NCBI RefSeq assembly: GCF_024868665.1
Contig: NC_079892.1
Location: 8,134,251-8,198,250, forward strand
Source: Triplophysa rosa
Taxonomy: Eukaryota; Chordata; Actinopteri; Cypriniformes; Nemacheilidae
Length of the DNA stretch: 64,000 nucleotides
Direction of reading: 5' to 3'
The translations under genes and the position numbers were made by a program. The notes beneath the pieces are model-generated. The model worked only from the letters and a program-made list of their open reading frames with translations. It did no database searches and was not told the DNA's origin. Below, in pieces: positions 35,881 through 61,462 of this stretch (position 1 is its first letter; each line of letters starts with the position of its first letter).

Positions 35881-36320
35881 AAGTGATCTCTCATCCATTA
35901 ATTCTTCAGTTACTTCTCCATTCTTATCTGTATGTTCACTTCCCCAAAGGCTATTATGAGCATTGAAGTCTCCGCACCATATTTCTTTTGTATCATCATT
36001 TTGACTTAATAATTGTACCCAGGGAGGTGGTATATATAGAAAAGAGGAGAGGAGCAAGAACTGATCCCTGAGGGACCCCAGTTGTCAGCAGGTGAGATCT
36101 GGATGTCTCGCCACTACAGGACACCTAAAGGATCTGCCTGTGAGATAACTTGATTTATTATTTTGTACTTCTGAACCTCTCTAGCTTGCTTTTGGACAGG
36201 GCATCCTCCAAAAGCAGCACTATGATCACCTCTACAGTTGCAACATCTGATTTTTGCATCTTTGCCACATTTTCCATATTCATCATCGAGGATGTTTCCG
36301 GAGCATGTTGACATTGCGCA

Positions 36321-37563
36321 TGTAAAAAAATAAAATCAAAATGCAGTAGACGTTTTACATATAACTGATAATAATAAGCAGGAGGGATAAATAGTGGGCA
36401 AAAGTGAAATATTCTAATTTTATATGATTAAAACGTGTCAGACATTTTTTGTGCAAGGATTGGATAGAAACTGACATTTTGGCATGGTGTCATTTGTTTT
36501 TGTTTATGGCCTTTTATTGCAAATATGTATGTATTGCAAATGTTATCAAAGAGTTACATATTATAGTCAAAATCTTAAGTAAAAATAAACAACATTACGT
36601 TGAGCTAAATATTAGTATTTTATTGTCAAAACCAGACATATAACTTAAAGACAATGTAAACTGAACCACAATGACTATTTACAATATTTGAGATTCATTA
36701 ACAGACATTAAATACTTTAATACCAAATATTACAATAGAAAAAAATATATATTCCATAAACAAATGGAAAAATATTCATTCCGAAAATAGGAATGAAACT
36801 ACAGTGAAACCAACAAAATTGACCAACAAATTCACATTTGCTAACCTTAAACTGTGTATACATCCAAAAGATCCTATTCCCTATTTTTAATCCTAAATCC
36901 TAAACCACATTCATGTACCCACAATGTATTTCTCGCACAATATATAACACTTTATCTTCAAACTATTTCATACAGTGGCATCTTGTCTAGTGTTTGTGCT
37001 TGCTTTAGGGATGGGGTGGATCAACATCGTATACACTATAAAGATGCTACAATGCTAATTGTTATTTGTGTTCTAGTAGCCTTCATTAAACTAATAAACT
37101 ATGTGTCCTTTCTTGGTATGGTATTTAGTGAATTAAAGAGAAAAAGAAGAGACAAAAAAGAGAAGTAACAAATGTTTTTCAAAATGTACCACTGTAAATC
37201 TTACGGACAGTCAATATTTCATTACATTGATACACATTGGGTGTGTAGTGTTTACAGTACAGTTGTTGCTGCAAGCTATCATTTATAAAAGAGGCCTGAA
37301 ATCAACCTCAGTAACCGACCTGCCATATTGTCAAAAATTTCGTAATGGCAAGGCATTGCAGGTATTTTTAAGATTTACAGTAAATTAAGATCTTCCAAGG
37401 ATTCTAAAACCAAAAAATCATAGGCAAATATTCCACAAAATCCATTAAATAAATGAAAACCAACACTTGTCAAGTTTTGCTACCTACCAGTTCTCCAGAA
37501 TGACACAGGACCAGAACATAAGACTGTGTCCTTATGTGCTCTTGCATAGGCTTGTTGACTGGA
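36321..37563 (-). other. atp2b1 3' UTR and AT-rich downstream DNA
   Basis: AT-rich sequence after the atp2b1 stop. A minus-strand AATAAA (TTTATT at about 36619-36624) is a plausible poly(A) signal, giving a 3' UTR of about 900 bp. No coding exon is seen. Confidence 0.5.
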
Positions 37564-50108
<12,545 letters not shown>

Positions 50109-50353
50109 GTTCTTTCTGAAGAACACCAAAATATGGCAGAGAAGCGGCTTCCCTCAGGACGAGTAAAATCTTCAATGAAAATATCCCCGATTTCCCATAA
50201 ACAGGCCTTATTCCTCAGGGCTCCAAAAAGCGACTCTCCCAATGACAAACCAGGTGTGCTCGGAAAGCCATTTTAATTAGATTTTTCACTGCGTCTTCTG
50301 TCATCCTGCTTCGATCGGAAGATTCAAATCGCCAGGTGGGCAGCAGGTTACAT
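50109..50353 (-). other. Probable 5' untranslated part of the atp2b1 start exon, with upstream ORFs
   Basis: A minus-strand acceptor (ctacttttcag) precedes 50353, so this exon likely runs 50353-49919. It begins with ATG TAA (a start-stop uORF) and has a second uORF of 29 codons at 50304-50215 before the main start. Confidence 0.4.
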
Positions 50354-51735
50354 CTGAAAAGTAGCAATTGAATTAATTCCCAACATCAAGTTCATTACAT
50401 GCTCTGTCATTTTGACGTGAAAACATTCAGCACTTGAAGTCAAACATCTGATTGCCGTACCCCCGCTGCCATCTCAACCCAAACCTCACAAATGTCAGAT
50501 CAAGTTATACCGCTGTCAATCAAAAAGGAAGTGACATCAAAAAGTATGTCACTGTTTAAAGATGATGCTGATAGGTATGGAAAGTGACAGTCAGCTTTCA
50601 TAATGGTCCGCCGGTGGAAAGATTGGTCAGGAGTCAGGACTGCTTAAGGAACGGAACTCTAAAATTAGTCTTGTTACATAAAACCATCAGGTTCTTGGAA
50701 AAGACAAAGGCTGTCCAAAGTCATATTACACTGAACTTGTTTTTGGAAAATTACGTTTTAAAGCATTTGAATGAAATAAAGTGGGAAATAAGGAAATGCC
50801 ATAGTTTATTCTAAGGAACATTCTGAAAAAAGCTAATTAAGGCTTCTGCAGTGCTACACCTGAAGAGTTATTGTTTGACACCTAAGTCCCCTTCAAAGGT
50901 TATGGGCACCACAAGGGTCCTGGTTAACATTAATACGTTTGGAGTTACAAGCACGTCATATTTCTTTACCTAGTATTGTTTTTTATCAGCATCACATTCG
51001 GTGCATTCATTTTTCCTCAACTGCTGACAAAACCAACTAAATCAAAATTCACAGTCACCACACCAAATCCCAGCATGATAGGTTCAAAAAATACATTTTT
51101 CAATTTGTTATTATAAAACATATTTGTCCACATTACTTACAGATTTGTTGTATGTATCCATTCCTGCAACAGCGAGACACAAAACCGGCATCTACTGTAT
51201 TTCAACACTGTCAAGGGTGCTGCTCTCAACCGAGACTTACTTTCTAAGAACTCCACACAGACAATAGCCCAAACAACACAAAGCCTTGGTGACAAAGTGA
51301 CATTCCAAAAATCTCTGTTTACTTCCAATGATTTGACCTTCAGTGAAGAGTCTTGAGGAGCCCAGTCTCCATTAGAGGAAAAAGGCTTGCTGAATGATTA
51401 TCTCAGGAAAGCTTCTTGCTTAATCTTATTAGTCAATCTGTGGCAGTAGTGAGGCACATGCCACACGGCACACAGCCTTAGTTAAAGTAAAGGAAAAGAT
51501 GCTGGTGAACTACACACAGACAAACATAAATATTTACCCATTCTCATATAACCTCGGTATATTCAGAGGCACAAGTGGAGCCAGACTTGAGGTCCAAGAG
51601 TTGCTTTTTAATATACAAAAAGCCTCGATTTTGTACTTGAATCACACACAGGGTTGTAGCGTAAAGGCAGCTGTTACAGTCAATACTGTTTATGTGTGGT
51701 CAAAACCTCCATCTATTCTTAAGGGAAACATAATA

Positions 51736-52166
51736 TGTGACCCTGGATCACAAAACCAGTCTTAAGTAGCACGGGAACGTTTTTAGTAAAAGCCAAAAAT
51801 ACATTGTGTGGGTCAAAATTATCGATTTTTCTTTTATGCCAAAAATCATTAGGATATTAAGTAAAGATCATGTTCCATGAAGATATTTTGTAAATTTCTT
51901 ACTGTAAATATATAAAAACTTTATTTTTGTGAGTGGATGGTCTGCCACAGTGCCCCTGATTAACAACTTCAAAGGCAATTTTCTCAATATTTAGATTTTT
52001 TTGCATTCTCAGATTCCTGAGTTTTAAACGGTTGTATCTCGCCCAGATATTGTCCTATTCTAACAACTCATACATCAATAGAAAGTTTATTCAGCTTTCA
52101 GATTATGTAAAAATCTCAATTTCGAAAAATTGACACATAAGACTGGTTTTGTTGTCCAGGGTCACA
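51736..52166. mobile_element. MITE with TGTGACCCTGG inverted ends
   Basis: The left end TGTGACCCTGGATCACAAAA and the right end inverted, TGTGACCCTGGACAACAAAA, match nearly perfectly over 431 bp. Inner inverted blocks accagtctta / aagactggtt are present; in atp2b1 5' intron. Confidence 0.8.
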
Positions 52167-53545
52167 TATATACTGTATATCTAACATATTGTGCAACATC
52201 TACATGCACAATATCAAATTGCCGTTTTTGATGTTAATACTTCAATATTTACACATTTAAACTGTATTTTAAAAGTACATAATACATTTGAACAAAAAAC
52301 ATTTCATTATTTCTGTGCAAAAACCGTGTCCTAAATCCACACAAAAAAGCTGTGCCAAAATATCCTGAACATGAAAAGAACACATTGAGGGTGAATTACA
52401 CAATTGAATATCCTATATTTACTCATCCTGCTAGTGGAAGTGTGAGTCACGCAGTGACGGTCATGATGCTGGAAGTGAAATCTTCCAGCTGAAGTCTAAA
52501 TAGAGCAACAAAGTGAGAAGTCTGGAGAACATAGCACATAATTCCCTGGATACACGCATTTTCTCCAATGCAAGCAGTATTACAATCAAAATATGGGTAG
52601 TTGACAAATATACCGCAAACGTGTCCTATTGTGCGACAGCAAACAAAAAACCAACAATGAACATAAATCTCTTAGATATTTTAGATTATAAATCATATAA
52701 ATATTAATAATTTAAAAAACATATTATGAACAGTTTGTTTTCCACATTTTTTGCTGTCACACCAAAGGACACATGTACGGTATATCATATATTGATTATA
52801 CATCTAATGCATTTCATATTATATATGATATAATCTTGACTTTCTTTTCCATATCATTGTACATACATTTTTCTCTATTGTTAACAAATAACTGCATGAA
52901 TTGTAGGCTGCAATAGCACAAGTATCTCACACACACAGTATGTTTAATGCCATAATGTGATCAAATATGGTACTCTTTTTATTTTTCAGTTTGATTAGGC
53001 ATTTAAGGTTTATTAATGTCAGACAGCAGATGTTACGAGTTATGAAGTCAATATGCCATCACTGAAAAATCCCCTTGGTGACATAAATAGCATTGAGGGC
53101 CCCGGTGATCCTACTGTCGCAAGGGCTTTACACGAGCAAGTTTAGAAGAATAGAAGACAATCAAGAAGTCGCGTGCAGACAACCGTTAGCAGAGCGCGCC
53201 AAATCCTTTTTTTAAAAATAAGGTCATACCGCGAGCCGATCACTGCACAGCTTTTTCTTAAATTCTCCATTGTTGTTTTGGGGAGTTTAAAAAATATATT
53301 TCTTGCGCGAATGAAGTAAATTAATTTGATTCATAAAATTGATGATTACGTTAATGATATCACAAAGCACTACGACGAAAGAAAGTAACATTAGTCTATT
53401 ATTTATTTCCCAACTGTTAAATTATTACAACGACTCTATCTACTGAGTAATATCAATCTATTTTACTTGCCATTTGAGTCTGCATAAATCTACTGAATAA
53501 CAAGGCATGAACATTACACATTACAAACATTGCAAGTGTACTCAC

Positions 53546-53700
53546 TTTGAACTGGTGCGCGTCAGCTCCACTCGGCATCAGTACCGCCGGTACATCTACA
53601 ACTCGATCCGTAACGACCCGCCCACAGCGCTCAGAACATTTGCGTCAGAGGCGCGGCTCGGGATTTAAGTGGAGATCCTATTGGCCAACGCTCGTCCCAT
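53546..53700 (-). promoter_or_regulatory. Probable atp2b1 first exon and CpG-rich promoter
   Basis: A minus-strand donor AAA|GTGAGT ends an exon at 53546. The flanking 150 bp are GC- and CpG-rich, and an inverted CCAAT (CTATTGGCC, about 53678) lies upstream. This fits an untranslated exon 1 spliced to 50353; intron 1 would be about 3.2 kb. Confidence 0.5.
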
Positions 53701-54083
53701 GGACAGGTGTCAACCCCTGTTGAAACAGCTGTCATCTTCAGCTCCTGTGTCTCAATCAGCTCCCTTGCTCACGAGATCGTGAATCAGTATATCGTGTACA
53801 CGGGTCCGGACACTGGTAAGGACCCTGGCTCCCTTCTCACTGGGACGCCGTTCACTTACTTTCCTGTGATGTGACTGCTTAAGCACGTTGTTATACTTCA
53901 CAGCTGGTATTAATCAACAACCAATAAAACCGACATCTCTCTGACTTTATTTTTAATACTGGTTGAAGTACACATGAGAAACACTTTCATTATTCTGTTA
54001 CATATCAGTGCTCAAATTTGGTCGATTATTAAATCTAGCTCTTGTGTTGCCTGCATGCATGTCTAGCAACGTTTGTTTATGCA
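53701..54083. other. Upstream flank of atp2b1, nothing else recognised
   Basis: Continues from the CpG-rich promoter into AT-richer sequence up to the fold-back element. No coding exon or repeat is recognised. Confidence 0.4.
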
Positions 54084-54360
54084 AAGGGAAGTAACGGTAG
54101 GCGTATTCGTACCGAGCTGTCACGGGTAAAATTCCAAAATGAAGTCATCATGCCCTACTCCCTTCGAAGGGCAGAGCCCTTGGAGTTCAGACTTTGGAGT
54201 GAACAGGACATGTGCGTGCCATTATGTAGACGTTTGGAATGCACTTGGCAAAGGGAGCGACTGGGACGTAATTTCCTCATTACATTTAGATGGCATGTTC
54301 TCGTGGCAACGCAGCATGTTGTCTGTCAGCAGATGTCGCTGTTTTAATGGCATAACTTAA

Positions 54361-55074
54361 AGTCCCAGTGAAATAAAAAATTACAATGCCTATTTTTTAA
54401 TGAAATATTTTAGCGTTTATTGTAAATAGTTGATCAATGTGGGTCATTCTCTTTTTAAAATTCGTGTGCCCTCATAATATTTAGTTAAAATCTGAAAATG
54501 CACTTCCTGTAATGACTAACCATCTTAAATGACCTATGTTAGACGGCTTGGGCGGAGCAGAGCCATTGAGAGAGAGAGTCGCGTCAACTTCGTTGATTCC
54601 AATGGAACAGTTTTTTCACAGCAATGGAGGCTCTCAATAGTTCCCATAAGTAGTAACGCATGGAGCTGCGACTAAACAGACCAACTGAGGTAAAATTCGA
54701 ACCCATTTAAAGACGAAAGCCATTTAATTAATAAAAAATGAAAGAAATAAAGCATTTAAAGAGAAAACATAACTTCCTGGAACTATCTGAAGGCTCCATG
54801 AATCACGTGACGCTCCAGCGTTTTGGACTTCCGTTGGCAGAACTCTCTCTCTCAATGGCTCTGGGGCGGAGCATCCGTTAACTCCTCCCCTTCAACTGTC
54901 AGTCTGCTGCCAGTTCCATTTCAAAATGCAACGGCTGTTTTTATACATCCAATCAAATCGCAGAGAAAGACGAAAGCCACGCCCACTATTTTTATCATTA
55001 GAAATTCCATTTCACTCGGAAATGCGTCAAAATACGGAAATAAAAACGATCGCAACTTCCGGTTCACGGGGATT
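54361..55074. mobile_element. TTAA-flanked insertion within the fold-back element
   Basis: TTAA at 54357-54360 and 55075-55078, with inverted ends AGTCCCAGTGAA / TTCACGGGGATT; 714 bp. TTAA duplication suggests a piggyBac or Kolobok-type mover. The open frame from 54823 runs across this and the next element and is not a gene. Confidence 0.6.
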
Positions 55075-55106
55075 TTAAGCATAAAACCTAACTGTTGGGT
55101 TTTATG

Positions 55107-56068
55107 TAGGGCTGTAGTCAAGTCCACCTTTGTCGAGTCCAAGACCAGGACTAGTCGAGACCAAGTCAAGACCGAGTCTAAAGAGGTTCGAGTCCAAGTC
55201 CAAAGATGTTCGAGTCCAAGTCAAGACCGAGTCCAAATGAGACGGTCCAGACAGAGAAAGAAAAAAGCATCCTCTTCAAAAATCAAGACCACATTCTTTA
55301 TTTGTAATGAACAAAAGCGGATCAAATTAGGTCAATTTATTTACTTTAGGAATAGAAATTTCACCAAAGTCACATAAAGCTGCAGTGCAACTTCAGATTT
55401 TCAGTCTTTTTATTGTAGTGTAACAACAAGTCACATTCTGGGCTTCCAATGGAAAATGTGCCCATTCTCAGCTTGTTGACTTGTTGACACTCAGTGATAA
55501 CTGCATTGAATCAACATCACTTTTGCCACCTCAATTAATGTTGAAAGAATGTAGAAGTTTCAACAAACATCATTATTGTGATCAGTATTTTCTTTAGTTG
55601 GGTTCTTGATTCTTGTGTTTTAACGTTTGGTTTTCATTGTCTGTTATAACAGTGTGCTAAAATACAATTGTTGAGGCACAGTATCACAGTAACAGTTTAA
55701 TTTGGCACAGTATCTTAGCGTTGTGTGAACCAGAACACTCAAATCAGTCATTTAGTATAATTTAATTTAGTATTATTTATGATTTTTTTTACAGCTTAAC
55801 CCCTGTCACAAAAAGTAACCTACTCCAAGAGGAAAGAGAATTAACTTAATGAAAGTCAAGAGTCCAACTAAAGCAAACATAAATGCTTCATCAATGGTTT
55901 TGTTTGGAAGGAGAAAATATCATCGGACTCGGTCGAGACCAACAAGAACATTTGGCGAGTCCAATGACCGAGTCCGAGACAAGTCCGAGTCCAGATACCA
56001 ACGAGTCCAAGACAAGTCCGAGACCACAGAAAAACGTCTCGAGTCCGGACTCAAGTACTACAGCACTG
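55107..56068. mobile_element. Non-autonomous hAT element rich in GAGTCC repeats
   Basis: Perfect 8-bp duplication GTTTTATG (55099-55106, 56069-56076), inverted ends TAGGGCTGTAGTCAAGTCC / GGACTCAAGTACTACAGCACTG, and subterminal clusters of cgagtccaagtc on both sides; no transposase. Confidence 0.85.
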
Positions 56069-56643
56069 GTTTTATGCTTAAGTTATGCCATTAAAACAGC
56101 AACATCTGCTGACGGACACCATGCTGCGTTGTCACAGGAACATGTCAGCTGAAGATCATGAGGAAATAACGTTGTAGTCGCTCCCTTTGCCAAGTGCATT
56201 CCAAATGTCTACATAATGGCACCCACATGCCCTGTTCACTCCAAAGTCTAAACTGCAAGGGCTCTGCCCTTCGAAGGGACTAGGGCATAGTAATGATCAC
56301 TTCATTTGTAATTTTACCCGTGATGGTTCGGTACGAATACACTTACCGTTACACCCCTAATACATAAAATAGCGTTTGTCTTTTCAAAAGTTATATCGTG
56401 TTTCATGAAGTTAATTGACTTGGCTTCTGCGATTTCGGTTAAACGTCTTCAAAACTTGTCACGTGATCTCGGTAAGGGAACACAGGGAGCATCAATGCTC
56501 CCTGGTTTTTGCGGTGCATTGTGGGAATTTTAGGGAACGAACGTTTCAGTGCACTGGAAGGATTTTGCGAATTAGACAGCCCTTAAAATGTCTGACTCCC
56601 TGGTCAGTGCCCTGACTACTGAGGGAGCTGATTGAGACATAGC

Positions 56644-56846
56644 CAGCAACCAACAGAGATACTAGGCTTGTTCAACTTGATGCAGCACCGCAAGATCCGA
56701 CAGGTGGATAACATCAAAGTACCGCGAGACCATGAACTTTTTTATGGTTTTTCGAATCGCTGTTGCAGTACTTTGATGCCATCCGCCTGTCGGATCTTGC
56801 GGAGCCGCATCAAGTCGAACAAGCCTATTGCCATCTGATTGCTCCG
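56644..56846. repeat. Long hairpin (inverted repeat with about 30-nt loop)
   Basis: Arms about 56664-56733 and 56764-56826 pair over aggcttgttcaacttgatgc / gcatcaagtcgaacaagcct and cgcaagatccgacagg / cctgtcggatcttgcg. Weaker pairing continues outward to about 56644 and 56846. Confidence 0.75.
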
Positions 56847-56959
56847 AGTAGGAAAAAACGTGAGGTTGTATTATTGGCAGCCAGAAGAGGGCCATATAGT
56901 AGAAATTTACAAATTAATATCTTGCTAGAGACTTTACGTCCACTATCCAGCAACATCTA

Positions 56960-58856
56960 ATATATGAGTGAATGACTATATATAGCATAGAATAATAAAT
57001 TTCATTTTTGATGAACAGTGTAATCTGAATGACTAATGCACAGAAGACTTTATTTATTTATTTGATTTGTTCCAAAAAATTATTCACTTTACTATTTGAT
57101 AGCCTTGCTGCTCCATACCGGGCACCCAACAAATAGACTATTTCATATATCCCTTGTCAGGGACTGGGTTAAAGATTTAAACTTTTGCATCTAAATCTAC
57201 CATAGATGCAAAATAAATACAGTAGAAACCCATGTGTTGCATAAATGTGTGTGCTGGGCCTAGATTTGTCCTTTTTGGTAGAATGAACGAAAAGCTCATG
57301 TGGTGCTCCTCACATACTGGCACGCGAGTGTTTAACTCCACTGCTCTATCTCAGGGATGGTAGAGAGCATGACCTCGCTTAAACAGGATTAGCTATAAAT
57401 AGTGCTGCCTATCCGCTCGGCTACAGCGTGGTCGACTCTCACAATGTGAGCACCATCGCTAAACCCGCCACTCAGGGCTGAGCATCCAGCCCACGTCCAC
57501 CTCTGTTGTAAGACCCCTACCTCACCAATTCCAGACCACAGTTAATACTCATTAAAGTTGGCATTCAGGGTAAAACAACTAAACTGAGACGTCTACCATT
57601 ATATTGGGACTTATCTTCATCCTAATTCTCCGGTTTGTCATTTTGAACCCATCAAATCCCTTCCCCCAACCACGCCTCTGGAAAGTTAGAGATCAAGCCA
57701 ACTGTCTTTGCTGTTCCACGGCCTGCCCTCCCGTATCACCTTACCACGGCGATGACGCTTGATGATGTCAAACCCTGCCCACACGTGGAGTTGTTTGTGC
57801 GTCCATGTCGCCATACGGCATGAAATGATGCTAACCACAAGGGATGCATGCTTTAACATTCACAACCATTCACGTGCACAAATGCACACGTAGGATTACA
57901 CTGAAGACACACATACAAGCAAACCCACACACAAACACAGCAGGATTACCAACAAAGTTTCTTCACAATTTCTCATGTTCCATTTTTGTGCGAACTATCC
58001 CTTTAAATACATGTCTTATAAGGACATTTGTCAACTAACAATTAATATAATGGGCATCCATTATCCACAAGCAAGGTAACAGACAATGTCTTGCCATACA
58101 AAGAACAAAATTGGGAAGACAAACATGGCTTCAACTCTGCACACTTCAGTTGGAAAAGCACACACACGAGCATAAACACACTCACAGAATAACCTCACTA
58201 ATCTTCTCAATGGTTTAAAGCCGCTGAAGGAGCTTAATAATTTAAAAGGAAAACAGCATCGGTACTTTTAAGGACATATTCACAGAGATTAGCCCCCTTC
58301 CTCCATACTGGACAACACTGAACACAAAGGACACCCTTACACATTACAAATATGATCATGAAAAATGCATTCAGTATCAATATGATGCAAATCGCTAAGT
58401 AACCAATCAACCAAAGGTGGTGCTATTGTGCACAGAATCGTTTTTTTTTTTACTGTAAATAGGCCTTTTGTCATATTCTTTCAAGCAATATCTTCTTACC
58501 ATCGTCCTGGAACATCTTCTTTATTTAATTATTTGTAAGCAGTTAATTGATGGGTTGTATGTTGACAGGACTTGTTGATTGTATCTTCATTAGGAAAGAA
58601 ACACCCTCTATTATTAATAGTTTGGCACAGGCCTTTAACAGTCAAGTGCGACAGACAGACAGACTGGAAAATGGATCAAAAAATGTTGTTGAGTAATCTA
58701 ACGTTAACCAATATAACTGTAACTGTAAGAAGTTACGTCATGCATGTGTGTCATCGTTGTTTGTATACCTCAGAAAGCCGAATCTTCAACAGAGCCGCAT
58801 TTTATTACAATGTGTTTTGCAAACATTTGTACATTCTGTAACATAATCCTTTAAAC
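56960..58856. other. Intergenic DNA with few recognisable features
   Basis: No coding exon is seen. A terminal fragment of an Angel-like MITE (gtgcgaactatccctttaaa) is at about 57985-58008. Confidence 0.4.
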
Positions 58857-60054
58857 CTATAAACTAGTGATGGGCGCTTTCAAAATATGCTTCATGAAGC
58901 TTCGAAAGTTAACCCGTATCGAATCTTTTGTATCGAATCTTTTGTATCGAATCAGTGCTTCGAACTCGAAGCGCGTATCAAACAGGCTAAATCACGTGAT
59001 TTTTAGCAAACGAGGCTTCGTTGCGTCATTACTGTTTCGAAACGTTTCAAAACTCGACGACATTTCGCCACTAGGGAGTGTTGATCTGAAAGCAAACTCA
59101 TAAACCACTGTCTATAACTGATTTAACTGTAAACCATGAAATAAAACCAAAAAAAACCATGTTTGTAGTGATCTATGGACAGTGATCATCTTGGGATATC
59201 ATTTAATGTGAAATCTATAGCCAAACTTTACTAAACAAACAGAGCCAAATGTTGTGCTATTGATTTATGTTGGATAATTTGGCATTTGACATAAACCATA
59301 AGATGAGTGCAGTCAAAAGTCAAAGGTCAATTGTAGCCCATGGGACCATTTTGAGAACAGCCGTGTGAGGCAATCATAACACCTTATCAATGTTGAAACA
59401 CATGGACTCCTACCACCTTCATTTATTGGATGGGCATAGGTGTAGTCAAAACATCTGCTGTTCTTAGGTATGTATGTGTTCACTACAAATTCTGGGCATC
59501 TCATGCACAGTAATTAAAGAACACAAATTTTAAGCCCTCAAATCCTATAAAAAGCTATACAACATAATTAAAAAATATATTTACACAGAATTCATTATTC
59601 ATTTTTATTGTATTTTTAGCAAGTGCAAAGGACATTGATTAGGCTTTGAGTGGACATGATCAAAGATTCACAGCCGTTTTCAGAGTTGGAGAATGGGCTT
59701 CAGGGCATTAGTAAACACCCAGCATAAAGTACGCCTATACATTGCATGACTGAACTACATGGTAAATTGTGATGTAAATTGATGTAAAAAAAAGAAAGAA
59801 AAAGAAGGAAGCTGAAGTCCTTCGACAGCAGAGCAAATAACATTTTTTTAATACAAATCTTTTGTGAGACGTTGTGGTTTGATTTCTTTTATTAATCTTC
59901 ATTTTCACTGCCAAAACAGCCCATAGTCATTTACAACATAGAGCCTAAAGTTTACAAAACCAGGCTCACGCAGTTGTCAGACAAATAATAAAAACTCGAA
60001 ATAAAAAAAAAACATAACAAAGAAACACTCATTTTTAAATGACTCCTAGAGCGA

Positions 60055-60140
60055 TGTGAAGAACGCTTCAACCAAGATTCGAGCCCTCGACGATAGGATG
60101 CCAGTCAAGAACACTAACCACTCACCACACATTTAATCAA
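60055..60140 (-). repeat. Degenerate tRNA-like SINE head
   Basis: Minus strand gtggtgagtggttagtgttc followed by a B-box-like GGGCTCGAATC; inside the 3.1-kb hAT-type element. Confidence 0.4.
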
Positions 60141-61340
60141 GCACAGCAATGAACATACAGATTGCAATACGTCAACGATTGTCTAAATCGTTGTTAAGTA
60201 AACTCACTCACAGGATCAATTACAGTATCACAGTTTGTTATATGTGCACTCCGTGTACGCTTGCCACTTCTTACATACTGTATCTTAATCCAAGAAATAA
60301 CAATAAGTACATATATGCTATTTGCAGGACACAAATGTAAAGGCTACAAAACATGCAAATTAAGAGTTCACCTCTGACACTGTTTGCTGGTCCAAGATGA
60401 TGATGAGACCTGATATTGAGCTTACTGATTTTGTAGTGACTCATGTATTTGGTTCACAGCTGCCTGAGGAAAATTTTGCAGAAATGTTTTTTTTTTTTCC
60501 GATGCCCAATTACAGTTACTTGCTGTCCTTAATAAGAAAATAGCTTTAAATGGTTGAAAGTTAAACAACATCTAGGATAAGTTGATTGTGCTGGATCAAG
60601 TTTGCATTTGTTATTTGGTAATTAAAGACATTTTTTTAAACATTTTGCATGTATGCATGCATGTATAAACTTGGATCTTTACTTCACCAGGTGGGTAGCA
60701 GAGATCTGTTCCGTGATGAGGTGACAAAGCCTGCCTTTTTGGGGATGAAGAGAGAACAACAAAAGACCCTCAGGAAGGTCCTCAGAGGTCAATTCTCAGC
60801 GGAGAAGGATGACTTTGTTTATGTTTTACTTTCGAGAAGACATGGAAACATTTTTGTCTTACTGTGTTGATGAACATGACCTAAAAGTCAATGCCATGTT
60901 CAACAATTAACAATTTCACAATACAAATGAAGCAGTAGATGACTGAGGTAGTGAATGAGTGGAAAAATGGAAGTTCAATAAATAAACTGAATTAATGAAT
61001 AAATGCATTGATTCTGTTTCTTAAATGCATCAATTTGTTAAAAGTTTGCTCACATATGTAGAACTATTAAATTGAATATATCTAATAATAAATTAGACGC
61101 ATATCTGTATTTCCCAAATAGTATATAACAAATTTAAACTGTTCAGTTCAATTTAATTTTTTATCATTTGTTTTAATGAGCTTCATTTGTGCCACATACT
61201 AACCTTGGCATGTTTTACAAAAAATATATCGACAATCACTATTTAAAAACTACTTCCGGTACTGATCAAGTAGTGACATCGCGAGAGGGGGGAGTTTTAG
61301 TTGCGCTACACAGAATTAATCAATTAAATGATGCCTCACT

Positions 61341-61462
61341 AAATCAATACATTGAACTATACAGTACATTTAAGCTTTTCTTTATTCAGTATTTATCGGA
61401 ATCAATACATTAAACAATACAGTACATAATACATTTAAGCTTTTCTTTTTCAGTATTTATCA
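61341..61462 (+). repeat. Tandem duplication of about 60 bp
   Basis: Two adjacent copies of aatacatt(g/a)aac.atacagtacat...taagcttttctttttcagtatttat, with small indels. Confidence 0.7.

Larger units (their letters stand above)
34140..36320 (-). mobile_element. Decayed I/Nimb-type LINE, reverse transcriptase region missing
   Basis: Reading the minus strand from 36320: a CCHC-type gag remnant (CCNCRGDHSAAFGGCPVQ, 36114-36314), an endonuclease remnant (CGDFNAHNSLWGS, 35880-36057) that resumes after a SINE (LDTRDSVSCLDLTFVS, about 35510-35560), and a VPWWNDEC block (35148-35330). After a MITE come RNase H pieces (FTDGSKDSN near 34920, ICSDSTAALSSL near 34740, FCWVPTHVGVQGN near 34600) and the terminal LRLGHTGL / CEDC block near 34260-34370. 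RNase H after the reverse transcriptase is characteristic of the I superfamily. Many stops and frameshifts are present, and the reverse transcriptase itself is absent, so it is dead. Confidence 0.8.
54084..56359. mobile_element. Palindromic fold-back element split by two insertions
   Basis: Two inverted arms of about 280 bp (54084-54360 and 56077-56359) share gtaacggta...cgtattcgtaccg, cccttcgaagggcagagccc and tttggaatgcacttggcaaa. Removing the insertions at 54361-55078 and 55107-56076 joins the arms into one palindrome around cataacttaagcataaaacc / ggttttatgcttaagttatg. The right terminus (taggggtgtaacgg, inverted) looks hAT-like. No target duplication was found. Confidence 0.75.

Noticed and set aside
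54823..55377. 184-codon open frame on the plus strand
   Set aside because: It crosses the junction between two transposon insertions and contains the GAGTCC repeat; no domain or splice context supports a gene.
60649..60870. 73-codon frame inside the hAT-type element as a transposase
   Set aside because: No BED finger, DDE or hAT dimerisation signature is visible.
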